Shown: positions 6,986-16,427 of the stretch, piece after piece | Layout: each line of letters starts with the position of its first letter | Numbering within the stretch: position 1 is the stretch's first letter | Assembly (NCBI RefSeq): GCF_000961095.1 | Contig: NZ_CP011058.1 | Coordinates: 4,615,501-4,679,500 of the forward strand | Length of the DNA: 64,000 nucleotides | Direction of reading: 5' to 3' | From: Paenibacillus beijingensis | GTDB lineage: Bacteria > Bacillota > Bacilli > Paenibacillales > Paenibacillaceae | Program-made: the position numbers and the translations under genes | Notes under the pieces: model-generated | Told to the model about the DNA's origin: nothing | Seen by the model: the letters and a program-made list of their open reading frames with translations, nothing else | Database searches by the model: none

Positions 6986-9019
6986 ATGAAACCAAGGGAC
7001 TTATTTATTTTGATCGGTATTATCGGCATCGTGCTGATGATGGTAATACCCGTCCCAACCTTTTTGATGGACGTGCTGCTTGTCATCAATATATCGGCCG
7101 CCCTTATGATCCTCCTGATCGCAATGAATACGAACGATGCCCTTGAATTTTCCATCTTTCCGGCATTGCTGCTCATAACGACGCTGTTCCGGCTGGCGCT
7201 GAATGTGTCGACGACACGGAATATTCTCTCCAAGCATGAAGCCGGAGAGGTCGTTGCCACGTTCGGCAGCTGGGTGGCCGGCGGGGAAATCGCGATCGGG
7301 TTCGTCGTCTTTCTCATTCTCGTTGTCGTGCAGTTTATCGTCATTACGAAAGGATCGGAGCGGGTGGCCGAAGTCGCCGCAAGGTTTACGCTTGACGCCA
7401 TGCCGGGCAAACAGATGAGCATCGATGCCGATTTGAACGCCGGGCTCATCAATGAATCCCAAGCCCGCGACCGCCGTGCGAAAATTGAGCGTGAAGCCGA
7501 CTTCTACGGCTCGATGGACGGTGCGAGCAAATTCGTCAAAGGCGACGCGGTAGCGGCCATCATTATTCTGATCATTAACCTGGTCGGCGGATTTATTATC
7601 GGCATGGCCATTCATGGAATGGGCTTCGGCGAATCGCTCAGCACCTATTCGATCCTTACGATCGGCGACGGATTGGTGAGCCAGATTCCGGCACTGCTTA
7701 TTTCGACTGCAGCGGGATTGATCGTGACCCGCGCCGCATCGGAGGGCAATCTGGCCCACGATGTGACCTCGCAATTGTTCCGGTTTCCCAAGCTGCTCTA
7801 CATCGTCTCGGGAACGATCGCACTGCTCGGCGTCTTTACGCCGATTGGCCCTGTGCGTACGATCCCGATTGCCGGCATCCTGGCGTTTGCCGCATGGAAA
7901 ATGCAGTCGTCCCTCGATAAACGCCGGCAGGAGGCGGATCTGATGGTCGAGGAGCAGGAGATCGAAGAGGTGCGGAGCCCGGAAAGCGTCATTAGCCTGC
8001 TGCAGGTCGATCCGATCGAGTTCGAATTCGGCTACGGTTTAATTCCGCTCGCGGATACCCAGCAGGGCGGCGATCTGCTGGATCGGATCATTATGATCCG
8101 GCGGCAGTGCGCGCTCGAGCTTGGACTCGTCGTTCCGGTCATCCGGATCCGGGACAACATTCAATTGAAACCGAGCGAATACGTCATCAAAATTAGAGGC
8201 AATACGGTCGGGCGCGGCGATTTGCTGCTGAATCATTATTTGGCGATGAGCCCCGGCTTCGAGGACGATACGATCGTCGGGATCGAGACGCTTGAGCCTG
8301 CGTTCGGGCTTCCGGCGATTTGGATCGACGAGCAGACGAAGGAACGCGCCGAACTGTCCGGCTATACGGTCGTCGACCCGCCGTCGGTCGTCGCCACCCA
8401 TTTGACGGAAACGATCAAGCGACACGCTTACGAGCTGATCGGACGCCAGGAAACGAAGGCGCTGATCGACAATGTGCGGGAGTCGTATCCGGCGCTTGTG
8501 GAAGAATTGATTCCGTCCGTCATGACGGTCGGCGATGTGCAGAAAGTGCTGGCTAAGCTTTTGAAAGAAAAAATTTCGATCCGTGACCTGGTAACGATTT
8601 TCGAGTCGCTTGCCGATCACGGCCCTTATACGAAAGATACCGATGTGCTGACGGAATATGTAAGACAAGCTTTGTCGCGCCAAATTACGCAGCAGTATGC
8701 GACGGAAGGCAGCGCGATGCGCGTCATAACGGTGGGCCCGGCGCTGGAGAAGCGTATTGCCGAATCGGTGCAGCAATCGGACCAAGGCAGCTATTTGACG
8801 CTCGATCCCGTCTCGACCCAGCAAATTTATCAGAAACTGAGCGAGCAGGTGAACCGTCAAATTCAATCCGGACAGCAGCCGGTCGTCCTCGCTTCTCCCG
8901 CGATTCGGATGTATTTGCGGCAAATCGTCGAACGTACGATGCAGGACGTGCCCGTGTTGTCCTACAGTGAGCTGGAGCCCAGCATTGAAGTGCAGAGCAT
9001 CGGGGTGGTGAATTTATGA
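6986..9019 (+). CDS. flhA: FlhA, flagellar export gate protein
   Basis: Large export-gate subunit of 677 residues. The N-terminal half has about eight membrane helices and the conserved FHIPEP-type segments (FPALLLITTLFRLALNVSTTR near residue 55 and the loop with KGSERVAEVAARFTLDAMPGKQMSIDADLNAG, which couples export to the proton motive force). The C-terminal half is the cytosolic ring domain that docks chaperone-substrate complexes. The stop codon overlaps the flhF start in an ATGA arrangement, implying coupled translation. Confidence 0.97.
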   Translation: MKPRDLFILIGIIGIVLMMVIPVPTFLMDVLLVINISAALMILLIAMNTNDALEFSIFPALLLITTLFRLALNVSTTRNILSKHEAGEVVATFGSWVAGGEIAIGFVVFLILVVVQFIVITKGSERVAEVAARFTLDAMPGKQMSIDADLNAGLINESQARDRRAKIEREADFYGSMDGASKFVKGDAVAAIIILIINLVGGFIIGMAIHGMGFGESLSTYSILTIGDGLVSQIPALLISTAAGLIVTRAASEGNLAHDVTSQLFRFPKLLYIVSGTIALLGVFTPIGPVRTIPIAGILAFAAWKMQSSLDKRRQEADLMVEEQEIEEVRSPESVISLLQVDPIEFEFGYGLIPLADTQQGGDLLDRIIMIRRQCALELGLVVPVIRIRDNIQLKPSEYVIKIRGNTVGRGDLLLNHYLAMSPGFEDDTIVGIETLEPAFGLPAIWIDEQTKERAELSGYTVVDPPSVVATHLTETIKRHAYELIGRQETKALIDNVRESYPALVEELIPSVMTVGDVQKVLAKLLKEKISIRDLVTIFESLADHGPYTKDTDVLTEYVRQALSRQITQQYATEGSAMRVITVGPALEKRIAESVQQSDQGSYLTLDPVSTQQIYQKLSEQVNRQIQSGQQPVVLASPAIRMYLRQIVERTMQDVPVLSYSELEPSIEVQSIGVVNL

Positions 9020-10455
9020 GAGTAAAACGGTATATCGTCAATAAGGTTCCGGACGCGTTGCCGATGATCCGCAGCGAGCTGGGCAAGGAAGCGGTCATTC
9101 TCAATACGAAGGAAATCAAAGTAGGCGGCTTTCTGGGACTGTTCGGAAAGAAAAAGATGGAAGTGATTGCCGCTGTCGAGTCCGGCGGTGCTGCCAAAGA
9201 ACCGGCTCCGGAAAGAGCGCCTGCGCCTTCGTTCACCCCGCCCTCACGAAAGACTGCAGGATGGAGTAACGAACAGGGCGGAGCAGCGCCGATACACGCA
9301 CGGAGCGCAGCAGCGACGAGTACCGCGTACGCGCCGACAGCGGTGAGTAACACACAGGGACCAACATCGATAAGCGGCGCTCATGGTTCCATCAAGCAGG
9401 CCGTGACTACGTCACGGGACGCTGTTGCGACGCTGGAAGTACCAGGTCCGCGGGCCGTGCCGCCTGCCGCGGCGTCGGCGTATTACACCGCCGCCAAACA
9501 GGCGTCCGTTTCGGTGGATCCGGTACCTGCAGAGAAAACGGCGTCCGAAGAAGACAACTTTCCGGTGGCGGGAGAGAAAGAGGAGCAGCTGCTGAGCGAG
9601 ATCCGGGATATGAAAAGCTGGATCCGGCAGTTAACGAGGCAGTATGCCGAGCAGGCGCTGCCGGACAATCTGCAGGCGCTGCGGGAGAGATTGCTGCAGC
9701 AGGAAGTGTCGGCCGATTTGGTCAGCCGGCTGCTTGAGGAGCTGCAGGCCCATCACCTGTTCGGGGAGGCAGCCGGCAGCAGAAGGGAAATTTGGCAGCT
9801 TGCAGGCGGAATGTTGACCGAATGGCTGGAGCCTTTAACAGCCGGAGGGATCGCAGCGAACATCAGGACGATTCACTTTGTCGGTCCCACCGGCGTCGGC
9901 AAGACGACGACGATCGCCAAGCTGGCCGCGGAGCAAATTTTGAAGCAGGGCCGCAAAGTCGGCTTCGTCACTTCGGACACGTACCGCATCGCCGCCGTCG
10001 ACCAGCTGCGTACCTACGCCAATATTTTAAACGTACCGCTTGAGGTTGTGTTTTCTCCCGCAGAAGCCTCCCGCGCGTTCCGCCAATTAGAAGATCGAGA
10101 TCTGATCTTTATGGATACGGCGGGCCGCAATTACAGGAGCGAGCTTCATGTTTCCGAAGTGAGCAGTCTGCTGAGCTTTGAGCAGGATAGCGAAACGCTT
10201 CTCGTTCTCAGTCTTACCGGCAAATCGAAAGATATGGCTGACGTAGCCCAGCCCTTTATCCGGCATGGCGTGCGCAAAGTGGTGTTCACCAAGATGGATG
10301 AAACGAGCCAATACGGTGCGATTTTAAACCTTGCCATGGAGCAGGGCATGATGCCGACCTATATCGGGTTCGGCCAAACGGTGCCGGACGATATCGAACC
10401 GTTCCGTGCCGCGTCGTATATCGAACGGCTGCTGGGAGATGCTGCGGATGAATGA
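9016..10455 (+). CDS. flhF: FlhF, SRP-type GTPase for flagellar placement
   Basis: SRP-family GTPase that controls number and position of flagella. It has 479 residues: an N-terminal B domain (MRVKRYIVNKVPDALPMIR), a long Ala/Pro/Ser-rich low-complexity linker (about residues 60-190) and the NG domain with P-loop GPTGVGKTTTIAKLAA, TSDTYRIAAVDQLRTYA, DTAGR and TKMDE. The linker is the least conserved part and is longer than the B. subtilis equivalent (366-residue protein), which accounts for the extra length. It starts in the flhA stop codon and its end overlaps flhG by 8 nt. Confidence 0.95.
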   Translation: MRVKRYIVNKVPDALPMIRSELGKEAVILNTKEIKVGGFLGLFGKKKMEVIAAVESGGAAKEPAPERAPAPSFTPPSRKTAGWSNEQGGAAPIHARSAAATSTAYAPTAVSNTQGPTSISGAHGSIKQAVTTSRDAVATLEVPGPRAVPPAAASAYYTAAKQASVSVDPVPAEKTASEEDNFPVAGEKEEQLLSEIRDMKSWIRQLTRQYAEQALPDNLQALRERLLQQEVSADLVSRLLEELQAHHLFGEAAGSRREIWQLAGGMLTEWLEPLTAGGIAANIRTIHFVGPTGVGKTTTIAKLAAEQILKQGRKVGFVTSDTYRIAAVDQLRTYANILNVPLEVVFSPAEASRAFRQLEDRDLIFMDTAGRNYRSELHVSEVSSLLSFEQDSETLLVLSLTGKSKDMADVAQPFIRHGVRKVVFTKMDETSQYGAILNLAMEQGMMPTYIGFGQTVPDDIEPFRAASYIERLLGDAADE

Positions 10456-11323
10456 TCAGGCCGAGGCGCTTCGCAACTTAGTCCGCAAACGGCACGAACC
10501 GGCCAGCCATGAGCGGCAGACCCGCATCGTAACCGTTACGAGCGGCAAAGGCGGCGTAGGCAAATCGAATTTCAGTCTTAATTTTGCGTTGACGCTGCAT
10601 AAGATGGGACGCAAAGTGCTTCTGTTCGACGCGGATATCGGAATGGCGAACATCGATGTGCTGATGGGCGTGACGGCAAAGCACTCGCTCTATCATCTGC
10701 TCCGGCAGGAGAAAACGATTTGGGACATCGTTCAGCTCGGTCCGCAGGGACTGCATTTTATTTCCGGCGGATCCGGACTGAGCGATTTGCTGCAGCTCAG
10801 CGAAGGCCAGCTAAACTATTTCGAATCTGAAATTGCAAAGCTTTACGGTTTGTACGACGTCATTCTGTTCGATACGGGAGCGGGATTGTCCAAGGAAACG
10901 GTGAAATTTATTGCGGCCGCGCAGGAAACGTTCGTCGTCACCACTCCGGAGCCGACATCGATCACCGATGCGTATGCGCTCATTAAGATGGTAAGCGCGA
11001 TGAAAATCGGCGCCGAGTTCAAATTGATCGTCAATCGGGCCGGTGACCGGAAAGAAGGTGCGCAAACGGCCGATAAAATGGTTATGGCGGTGAAACGGTT
11101 TTTGAACGTGGATCTGCAGACGCTCGGAATCGTTGCCGACGATCCTCTCGTAGGCAAATCGGTGAAGAAGCAGATCCCGTTCTCGGTTGCTTTTCCATCC
11201 GGGGAAGCGGTGAAAGGCGTTGAAGAGATTGCGAACCGGTTTCTGAATGCTCCCGCTGCGGCGGCTGCCGCGCATGGGGGCGTTAGAGGATTTGTGCAAC
11301 GTATGTTCAGACTGATCAAATAA
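10448..11323 (+). CDS. flhG: FlhG (YlxH), MinD-type ATPase
   Basis: MinD/ParA-family ATPase that works with FlhF to set flagellar number and C-ring assembly. It has 291 residues with a deviant Walker A motif GKGGVGKSNFS, the switch region LFDADIGMANIDVLMG and a Walker B-like VILFDTGAGLS. The N-terminal MNDQAEALRNLVR corresponds to the short FlhF-activating helix (DQA..LR) of the family, which supports the ATG at 10448 over any codon further upstream. It overlaps flhF by 8 nt. The C-terminus is basic and aromatic (GFVQRMFRLIK), suggesting a membrane-targeting helix. Confidence 0.95.
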   Translation: MNDQAEALRNLVRKRHEPASHERQTRIVTVTSGKGGVGKSNFSLNFALTLHKMGRKVLLFDADIGMANIDVLMGVTAKHSLYHLLRQEKTIWDIVQLGPQGLHFISGGSGLSDLLQLSEGQLNYFESEIAKLYGLYDVILFDTGAGLSKETVKFIAAAQETFVVTTPEPTSITDAYALIKMVSAMKIGAEFKLIVNRAGDRKEGAQTADKMVMAVKRFLNVDLQTLGIVADDPLVGKSVKKQIPFSVAFPSGEAVKGVEEIANRFLNAPAAAAAAHGGVRGFVQRMFRLIK

Positions 11324-11351
11324 TCCTTGTTTAGAACGGAGGGAGAATCAC

Positions 11352-12689
11352 GTGTCTCCTTATCGCATTGTCGTCGTAGACGATTCGCCTTTTATGCGCA
11401 AAATCATTTCGGATTTAATTAACGCCGATCCCGATTTTACCGTTGTGGCGACTGCCGCTACCGGAACTGAAGCGGTCTTGGCCGCAGCGGAATGGAAGCC
11501 CGATGCCATCACGATGGATTTGGAAATGCCGGAAATGAACGGTCTGGAAGCACTGCAGAAGATCATGGATTCGAGTCCGCTTCCGGTTATTATGTTTTCC
11601 GGGATCAGCGAGGACAACACCCGCCAGACGATTGCTGCGCTTCAGTTCGGGGCGTTTGATTTTATGCGCAAGCCGTCTGTTTCGATGGATATGTTGCAAA
11701 TCGGCTGTCAGCTGCTCGAAAAGCTTAAAATTGCCGTCCAGACCCGCAAACGTTTCTCCTTAGCGTTGAAGACGGGCAGTGCGCCTCCGGCAAACAACAT
11801 CGAACATGGCGAAGGCAAAACGGCTCGCTCAAAGCCCGGATCTCTTGATTCCGGGAGCGGGAAATCGGCGAATAAACCGCAAGAACTTCCCCGGTCCGGC
11901 AAGAGGGAGTCCGGTCCGCCCGAACAGATACCCGATGTCAATGAGCGGTCATCCCGGCCTTCATCGGCTAACCGGATGGGAGTCGAAGGGAGGACGGAGC
12001 AAGCGCCGAATACCAGTCATTGTTCCAATCCCGGTGTTCCGGAGCATGCGGACGTAAAGGCGGGCATTTCCGTTCCCGGTCCTGCAAAGTTTGAAGTTCA
12101 GCGGCAAACGTTCCAGCATCTGATTGCAATCGGCACGTCTACCGGTGGACCGAGAGCGTTACATAATGTCATTACAGCACTGCCGGAAGATTTGCCGGCA
12201 CCCGTTCTTGTCGTCCAGCATATGCCGCCGCGGTTTACCCGTTCTCTTGCCCAGCGTCTTGATTCTTTCAGCAAACTATGTGTCACGGAAGCCGAGCATG
12301 GAGAACGGCTCGCGGCCGGAACGGTATATATTGCGCCAGGAGGAAGCCATCTGAAGCTCGGACGCGATTCGCTCGGCTATTATATATCGCTGACGAACGA
12401 GGATGCCGTTTGCGGACACCGACCGTCGGTCGATGTTTTGTTCCGGTCGCTTATTCCTCATCCGGAGCTGCAGCGGATTGCGGTCATTATGACCGGCATG
12501 GGCAGCGACGGCGCACAAGGAATGAAGGAACTCGCGGCTAGCGGCCCGGCCGTTACGATCGCCGAAGCGGAGGAAACGTGTATTGTATACGGAATGCCCC
12601 GCTGCGCGGTTGAAAACGGAAGCGCAAAGGCCGTGCTGCCGCTTCACCGGATTGCCGAGCGGCTGATCAACGAAGTTACGAAGCCATAA
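11352..12689 (+). CDS. cheB: CheB, chemotaxis protein-glutamate methylesterase
   Basis: Removes methyl groups from receptor glutamates and deamidates glutamines during chemotactic adaptation. The 445-residue protein has a receiver domain (DD at 10-11, D56 in MDLEMPEMNG) and a C-terminal methylesterase domain beginning FQHLIAIGTSTGGPRAL, with the catalytic serine in the STGG motif, the histidine in VVQHMPPRFT and aspartate in MGSDGAQG. The two domains are joined by an unusually long polar linker (about residues 135-250) rich in Ser, Pro, Gly and Lys; typical CheB is near 350-360 residues. GTG start behind GGAGGGAGA. Confidence 0.96.
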   Translation: MSPYRIVVVDDSPFMRKIISDLINADPDFTVVATAATGTEAVLAAAEWKPDAITMDLEMPEMNGLEALQKIMDSSPLPVIMFSGISEDNTRQTIAALQFGAFDFMRKPSVSMDMLQIGCQLLEKLKIAVQTRKRFSLALKTGSAPPANNIEHGEGKTARSKPGSLDSGSGKSANKPQELPRSGKRESGPPEQIPDVNERSSRPSSANRMGVEGRTEQAPNTSHCSNPGVPEHADVKAGISVPGPAKFEVQRQTFQHLIAIGTSTGGPRALHNVITALPEDLPAPVLVVQHMPPRFTRSLAQRLDSFSKLCVTEAEHGERLAAGTVYIAPGGSHLKLGRDSLGYYISLTNEDAVCGHRPSVDVLFRSLIPHPELQRIAVIMTGMGSDGAQGMKELAASGPAVTIAEAEETCIVYGMPRCAVENGSAKAVLPLHRIAERLINEVTKP

Positions 12690-12733
12690 AAAGATGAAAC
12701 AGCCATTTCTGGCTTATCAGGAGGTGTGAGCAG

Positions 12734-14776
12734 ATGGATATGAACGCTTATTTATCCATGTTTATTGATGAATCCAACGATCATCTTCAAGCTTTGAACG
12801 ATAACTTGCTGCAACTTGAAAGCTCTCCGGGCGATCTTTCCATCGTACAGGTAATTTTCCGGTCGGCGCATACGCTTAAAGGGATGTCTGCCACGATGGG
12901 CTTTGAAGATCTGGCTTCGCTCACGCATGAAATGGAAAATGTGCTCGATCTGGTCCGGAACGGCAAGCTGGATATGGACGCATTTATATTCGACGTGCTG
13001 TTTAAATCGCTTGATGCGCTGGAGGCGATGGTTCGCGACATTACCGGCGGCGGTGAAGGCAAGGCGGATGTGTCCGAAATCGTAGCAGCGCTTAAGTCGA
13101 TCGTGAAAGGCGACTATAAGAGCGCAGCTGCGCAGCCTCCGGTGAATACGGCAGCGGGAGGTCCGGCGGCAGGCGCTGCCAACTTGGATGAATTCCAGGT
13201 GTCGGTCCTCAGCCAATCGATCGAAAGCGGTCTGCCTGTTTATTACATCAAAGTTGCACTCGATAAAGACTGTGCATTAAAAGCGGCCAGAGCTTACATG
13301 GTATTCAACGTGCTCGAAGAAAACGGCGAAGTCATCAAATCCGATCCTTCGGTCCAAGACTTGGAGCAGGAAAAATTCGACCGCTCATTCACCGTCATTC
13401 TTATATCTCCGCTGGAACAATCGGCGCTGCAGGCAAAAATCGAAGCGGTCTCGGAAGTGGAATCGGCCGAAGCCATACAGCTTGATGCCGAGTCGCTTGC
13501 GCAGCTTGCCAAGCCGGAGACGCCCGCAGTGCCGCAATCCGCCGCTATCGGGACCGAGCCGCAGGAAGAGGCTTCGCGGCAGCCGGCCGCCGCAAAAGCG
13601 CAAACCGCAGCCGCGGCTCCTGCCGCTTCGCGGACGATCCGCGTCGACATCGAGCGGCTGGATACGCTGATGAATTTGTTCAGCGAGCTGCTGATCGACC
13701 GCGTCCGGCTGGAGCAGCTCGCAAGCGAAATCCGCAAGCCCGAGCTGACGGAGACGGTGGAGCATATGTCCAGAATAAGCGGCGATCTCCAGAACATTGT
13801 GCTCAAGCTGCGGATGGTGCCGGTGGAATCGGTATTTAATCGCTTTCCGCGCATGGTTCGCGATATAGCCAAGTCGCTGGACAAAAAAGTCGATCTGGTC
13901 ATTACCGGCGCCGATACGGAGCTGGACCGGACGGTCATCGACGAAATCGGCGATCCGCTCGTCCATTTGCTCCGCAATTCGCTTGACCACGGATTGGAAA
14001 CGACAGAAGGCCGAATTGCGGCACGGAAGCCGGAAACCGGAACGATATATTTACGGGCTTACCACAGCGGCAATAGCGTGTTTATCGAAGTGGAAGAAGA
14101 CGGACGCGGCATAAACGGCGATAAAGTGAAAGCGAAAGCGATCGAGAACGGGATTTTAACGGCTGAAGAAGCGGCCAAGCTGACGCCACCCGAAATCAAC
14201 AACCTGATTTTTGCTCCCGGTTTCAGTACGGCGGACAAAATCTCCGACATTTCCGGCCGCGGAGTCGGACTCGACGTCGTACGCTCCAAAATCGCTTCGC
14301 TCGGCGGAACGGTCTATGTGGAATCCGCCCTTGGCGTCGGCTCGAAATTCAGCATTCAGCTGCCGCTGACGTTGTCCATTATTTCGGCGATGCTGATCAA
14401 GCTCGGAAGCGAGAAATACGCGTTTCCGCTCTCCTCGATCGTGGAGACAGGCCTGATCCGCAAAGAACATATATTGAACGTCCACGGCAGCCGCATGATT
14501 CAATACCGCAATGCAGTCATCCCGCTCGTATCGCTCAGCAAAGCGCTTGATTCGCCGGACTTCGACGAGTCGGCCGAAGAAGAAACGGAAATCATCGTCG
14601 TGCGCAAAGGCGACAAATGGGCGGCGATACTGGTGGACGAGTTTATCGGTCAAAGCGATATTGTACTGAAGCCGCTCGGCAGTTACTTGTCGGACACCGA
14701 AGCGTTCTCGGGGGCGACGATCCTCGGCGACGGTCAGGTTGCCCTTATTGTCGATCCCAATGCGATGTTCCAATGA
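12734..14776 (+). CDS. cheA: CheA, chemotaxis histidine kinase
   Basis: Central kinase that phosphorylates CheY and CheB in response to receptors. The 680-residue protein carries an HPt domain with H46 in SAHTLKGMSATMGF, a P2 response-regulator-binding domain (about 150-260), an Ala/Pro/Gln linker, the dimerisation helix pair (IERLDTLMNLFSELLIDR), the ATPase with LLRNSLDHGLE, GRGVGLDVV and the G2 box, and a C-terminal CheW-like domain. ATG start is preceded by AGGAGGTGTG. It is encoded between cheB and cheW. Confidence 0.97.
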   Translation: MDMNAYLSMFIDESNDHLQALNDNLLQLESSPGDLSIVQVIFRSAHTLKGMSATMGFEDLASLTHEMENVLDLVRNGKLDMDAFIFDVLFKSLDALEAMVRDITGGGEGKADVSEIVAALKSIVKGDYKSAAAQPPVNTAAGGPAAGAANLDEFQVSVLSQSIESGLPVYYIKVALDKDCALKAARAYMVFNVLEENGEVIKSDPSVQDLEQEKFDRSFTVILISPLEQSALQAKIEAVSEVESAEAIQLDAESLAQLAKPETPAVPQSAAIGTEPQEEASRQPAAAKAQTAAAAPAASRTIRVDIERLDTLMNLFSELLIDRVRLEQLASEIRKPELTETVEHMSRISGDLQNIVLKLRMVPVESVFNRFPRMVRDIAKSLDKKVDLVITGADTELDRTVIDEIGDPLVHLLRNSLDHGLETTEGRIAARKPETGTIYLRAYHSGNSVFIEVEEDGRGINGDKVKAKAIENGILTAEEAAKLTPPEINNLIFAPGFSTADKISDISGRGVGLDVVRSKIASLGGTVYVESALGVGSKFSIQLPLTLSIISAMLIKLGSEKYAFPLSSIVETGLIRKEHILNVHGSRMIQYRNAVIPLVSLSKALDSPDFDESAEEETEIIVVRKGDKWAAILVDEFIGQSDIVLKPLGSYLSDTEAFSGATILGDGQVALIVDPNAMFQ

Positions 14777-14798
14777 GGCACCATACTTTTATGCATAT

Positions 14799-14838
14799 GC
14801 TTACGAAGTGGTTTTCCCTTCGGAAAAACCTTAAGGAG
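14799..14838 (+). repeat. Hairpin element before cheW
   Basis: Lead-in GCTTACGAAGT, stem GGTTTTCC (14810-14817) / GGAAAAACC (14822-14830) with one bulged A and loop CTTC, then TTAAGGAGGT, the cheW Shine-Dalgarno. The stem tip is C-C/G-G rather than the G-C/G-C of the fliM and flhB copies. Confidence 0.8.
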
Positions 14839-14847
14839 GTTGTATAG

Positions 14848-15309
14848 ATGGCTGAAGAATTGAAAGTAATCGTGTTTGGTCTTGGTGATGAAGAGTACGG
14901 AATCGAAGTGGAAAAAGTGCGAACGATCGAACGGATGATGCCGATTACGCGCGTGCCCAAAACGCCATCATTCATTAAAGGTGTTATCAATATGAGAGGG
15001 GTCGTCGTTCCCGTTCTTGATTTGCGCGGCCGCTTTAATCTTCCGGAAACGGCTCCGACTGATGCGTCGCGCATCATTATTGTGGCGGTGAATGAGATGG
15101 AGGTCGGATTTATTGTCGATGCGGCGAATGACGTCATCGATATCGATGCGGATACGATCGCTTCCCCGCCCGAAGTGGTCGGAGGCATTAAAGCCAAATA
15201 TTTGCGCGGCATCGCCAAGCTAGGCGACGATCGTCTCCTCATTATGCTTAATTTGTCCGAAGTTTTAAACAAAAACGAGATTATTCAGCTGGAATTGTTA
15301 GAGGTTTGA
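14848..15309 (+). CDS. cheW: CheW, chemotaxis coupling protein
   Basis: Adaptor that links CheA to chemoreceptors. It has 153 residues, a single CheW/SH3-like domain, with the typical EYGIEVEKVRTIERMMPITRVPKTPSFIKGVINMRGVVVPVLDLR core. It lies directly after cheA, separated by a hairpin element whose 3' side merges with the TTAAGGAGGT ribosome binding site. The stop codon is 5 nt before the cheC GTG, so the two are likely translated together. Confidence 0.97.
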   Translation: MAEELKVIVFGLGDEEYGIEVEKVRTIERMMPITRVPKTPSFIKGVINMRGVVVPVLDLRGRFNLPETAPTDASRIIIVAVNEMEVGFIVDAANDVIDIDADTIASPPEVVGGIKAKYLRGIAKLGDDRLLIMLNLSEVLNKNEIIQLELLEV

Positions 15310-15314
15310 TTTTC

Positions 15315-15935
15315 GTGAGCGCTCTTGATCGGCTGGCGGAATTCGAACTTGACGTCCTGAAGGAAATCGGCAATATAGGAGCCGGAAATGCCGCGACCGC
15401 ACTGTCGCTATTGCTGGACAAGCCTGTAGATATGGATGTGCCGCGCGTCAGTCTTGTTCCGTTTGAAGAAATTGCGGAGCGGGTCGGCGGTTCGGAACAG
15501 GTCGTCATTGCCATCTTCCTCAGGGTGGAAGGCGAGGCTCCGGGAAATTTGTTTTTTATCGTCCAGCAGCAATCGGCCAAATCAATGCTGAATCAGCTGC
15601 TTGCGATGGAAACATCGGAAGATGACCGGTATTCCGAGATGGAATTTTCGGCTTTATGCGAGATCGGCAATATTTTGGCGGGATCCTACCTGTCATCGCT
15701 AGCCGACTTTACAAATCTTTCGATGGCTCCGAGCGTTCCATTTGTGACGCTTGACATGGCGGGCGCCGTCCTAAGCTACGGGTTAAACCAATACGGGGTG
15801 ATGGGGGATTCCGCTCTGCTGATCGAAACGGCTTTTCTGGACGGAAGTGAGGCGCTCAAGGGACACTTCTTTTTAATCCCCGATCCCGAATCGTTTGCGA
15901 AAATATTTCGGGCGCTGGGAGTGCCGCTTGAATGA
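15315..15935 (+). CDS. cheC: CheC, CheY-P phosphatase
   Basis: Dephosphorylates CheY-P and binds CheD. The 206-residue protein shows both phosphatase signatures: DVLKEIGNIGAGNAATAL at the N-terminus and the second motif ALCEIGNILAGSYLSSLADF near residue 115. I placed the start at GTG 15315 (M-SALDRLAEFELDVLKEIGN), which matches the family lead length; a TTG at 15306 overlaps the cheW stop codon and is less likely. Its last codons overlap cheD (ATGA), consistent with the CheC-CheD complex. Confidence 0.94.
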   Translation: MSALDRLAEFELDVLKEIGNIGAGNAATALSLLLDKPVDMDVPRVSLVPFEEIAERVGGSEQVVIAIFLRVEGEAPGNLFFIVQQQSAKSMLNQLLAMETSEDDRYSEMEFSALCEIGNILAGSYLSSLADFTNLSMAPSVPFVTLDMAGAVLSYGLNQYGVMGDSALLIETAFLDGSEALKGHFFLIPDPESFAKIFRALGVPLE

Positions 15936-16426
15936 CGGAACAACAATTGATCAAAGTCGGAATGGCCGATTTGAATATTGCTTCCGGCGGCGAAGCGCTG
16001 AAAACAACCGGTCTCGGTTCCTGCGTCGGCCTTACGCTATACGATTCCGTCGCGAAAGTAGGCGGTATGGCGCATGTGATGCTCCCGAGCTCGGAAATCG
16101 CCCGCGAAAGCCGGATTAATGCCGCCAAGTATGCGGACACCGCTCTTCCGCAGCTGATTGAACGCATGGAGGAGGCCGGCGCCCGAAAAGCGAGGATGGT
16201 TGCGAAAATGGCCGGCGGAGCCCAGATGTTCGCTTTTTCGGGAGGAGCAGACTCGCTTCGAATCGGGCCGCGGAATGTGGAGACTTGCACCGCGATTTTG
16301 GCGGATCTGGGCATTCCGATTTTGGCGCAGGATACGGGCGGGAATTACGGCCGCACCATCGAGCTCGATTCGACAAGCGGCACGCTCTCCATACGCAGCG
16401 TCCAGCATGGAATAAAGGAGCTGTAA
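15932..16426 (+). CDS. cheD: CheD, chemoreceptor glutamine deamidase
   Basis: Deamidates receptor glutamines and activates CheC. It has 164 residues. The catalytic Cys31 is in LGSCVGLTLYD and His48 in GGMAHVMLPSS, followed by the receptor- and CheC-binding fold (KMAGGAQMF, QDTGGNYGR). It starts in the stop codon of cheC, giving tight coupling with its partner. Followed after 1 nt by a small membrane protein gene not found at this position in B. subtilis. Confidence 0.96.
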   Translation: MTEQQLIKVGMADLNIASGGEALKTTGLGSCVGLTLYDSVAKVGGMAHVMLPSSEIARESRINAAKYADTALPQLIERMEEAGARKARMVAKMAGGAQMFAFSGGADSLRIGPRNVETCTAILADLGIPILAQDTGGNYGRTIELDSTSGTLSIRSVQHGIKEL

Positions 16427-16427
16427 C

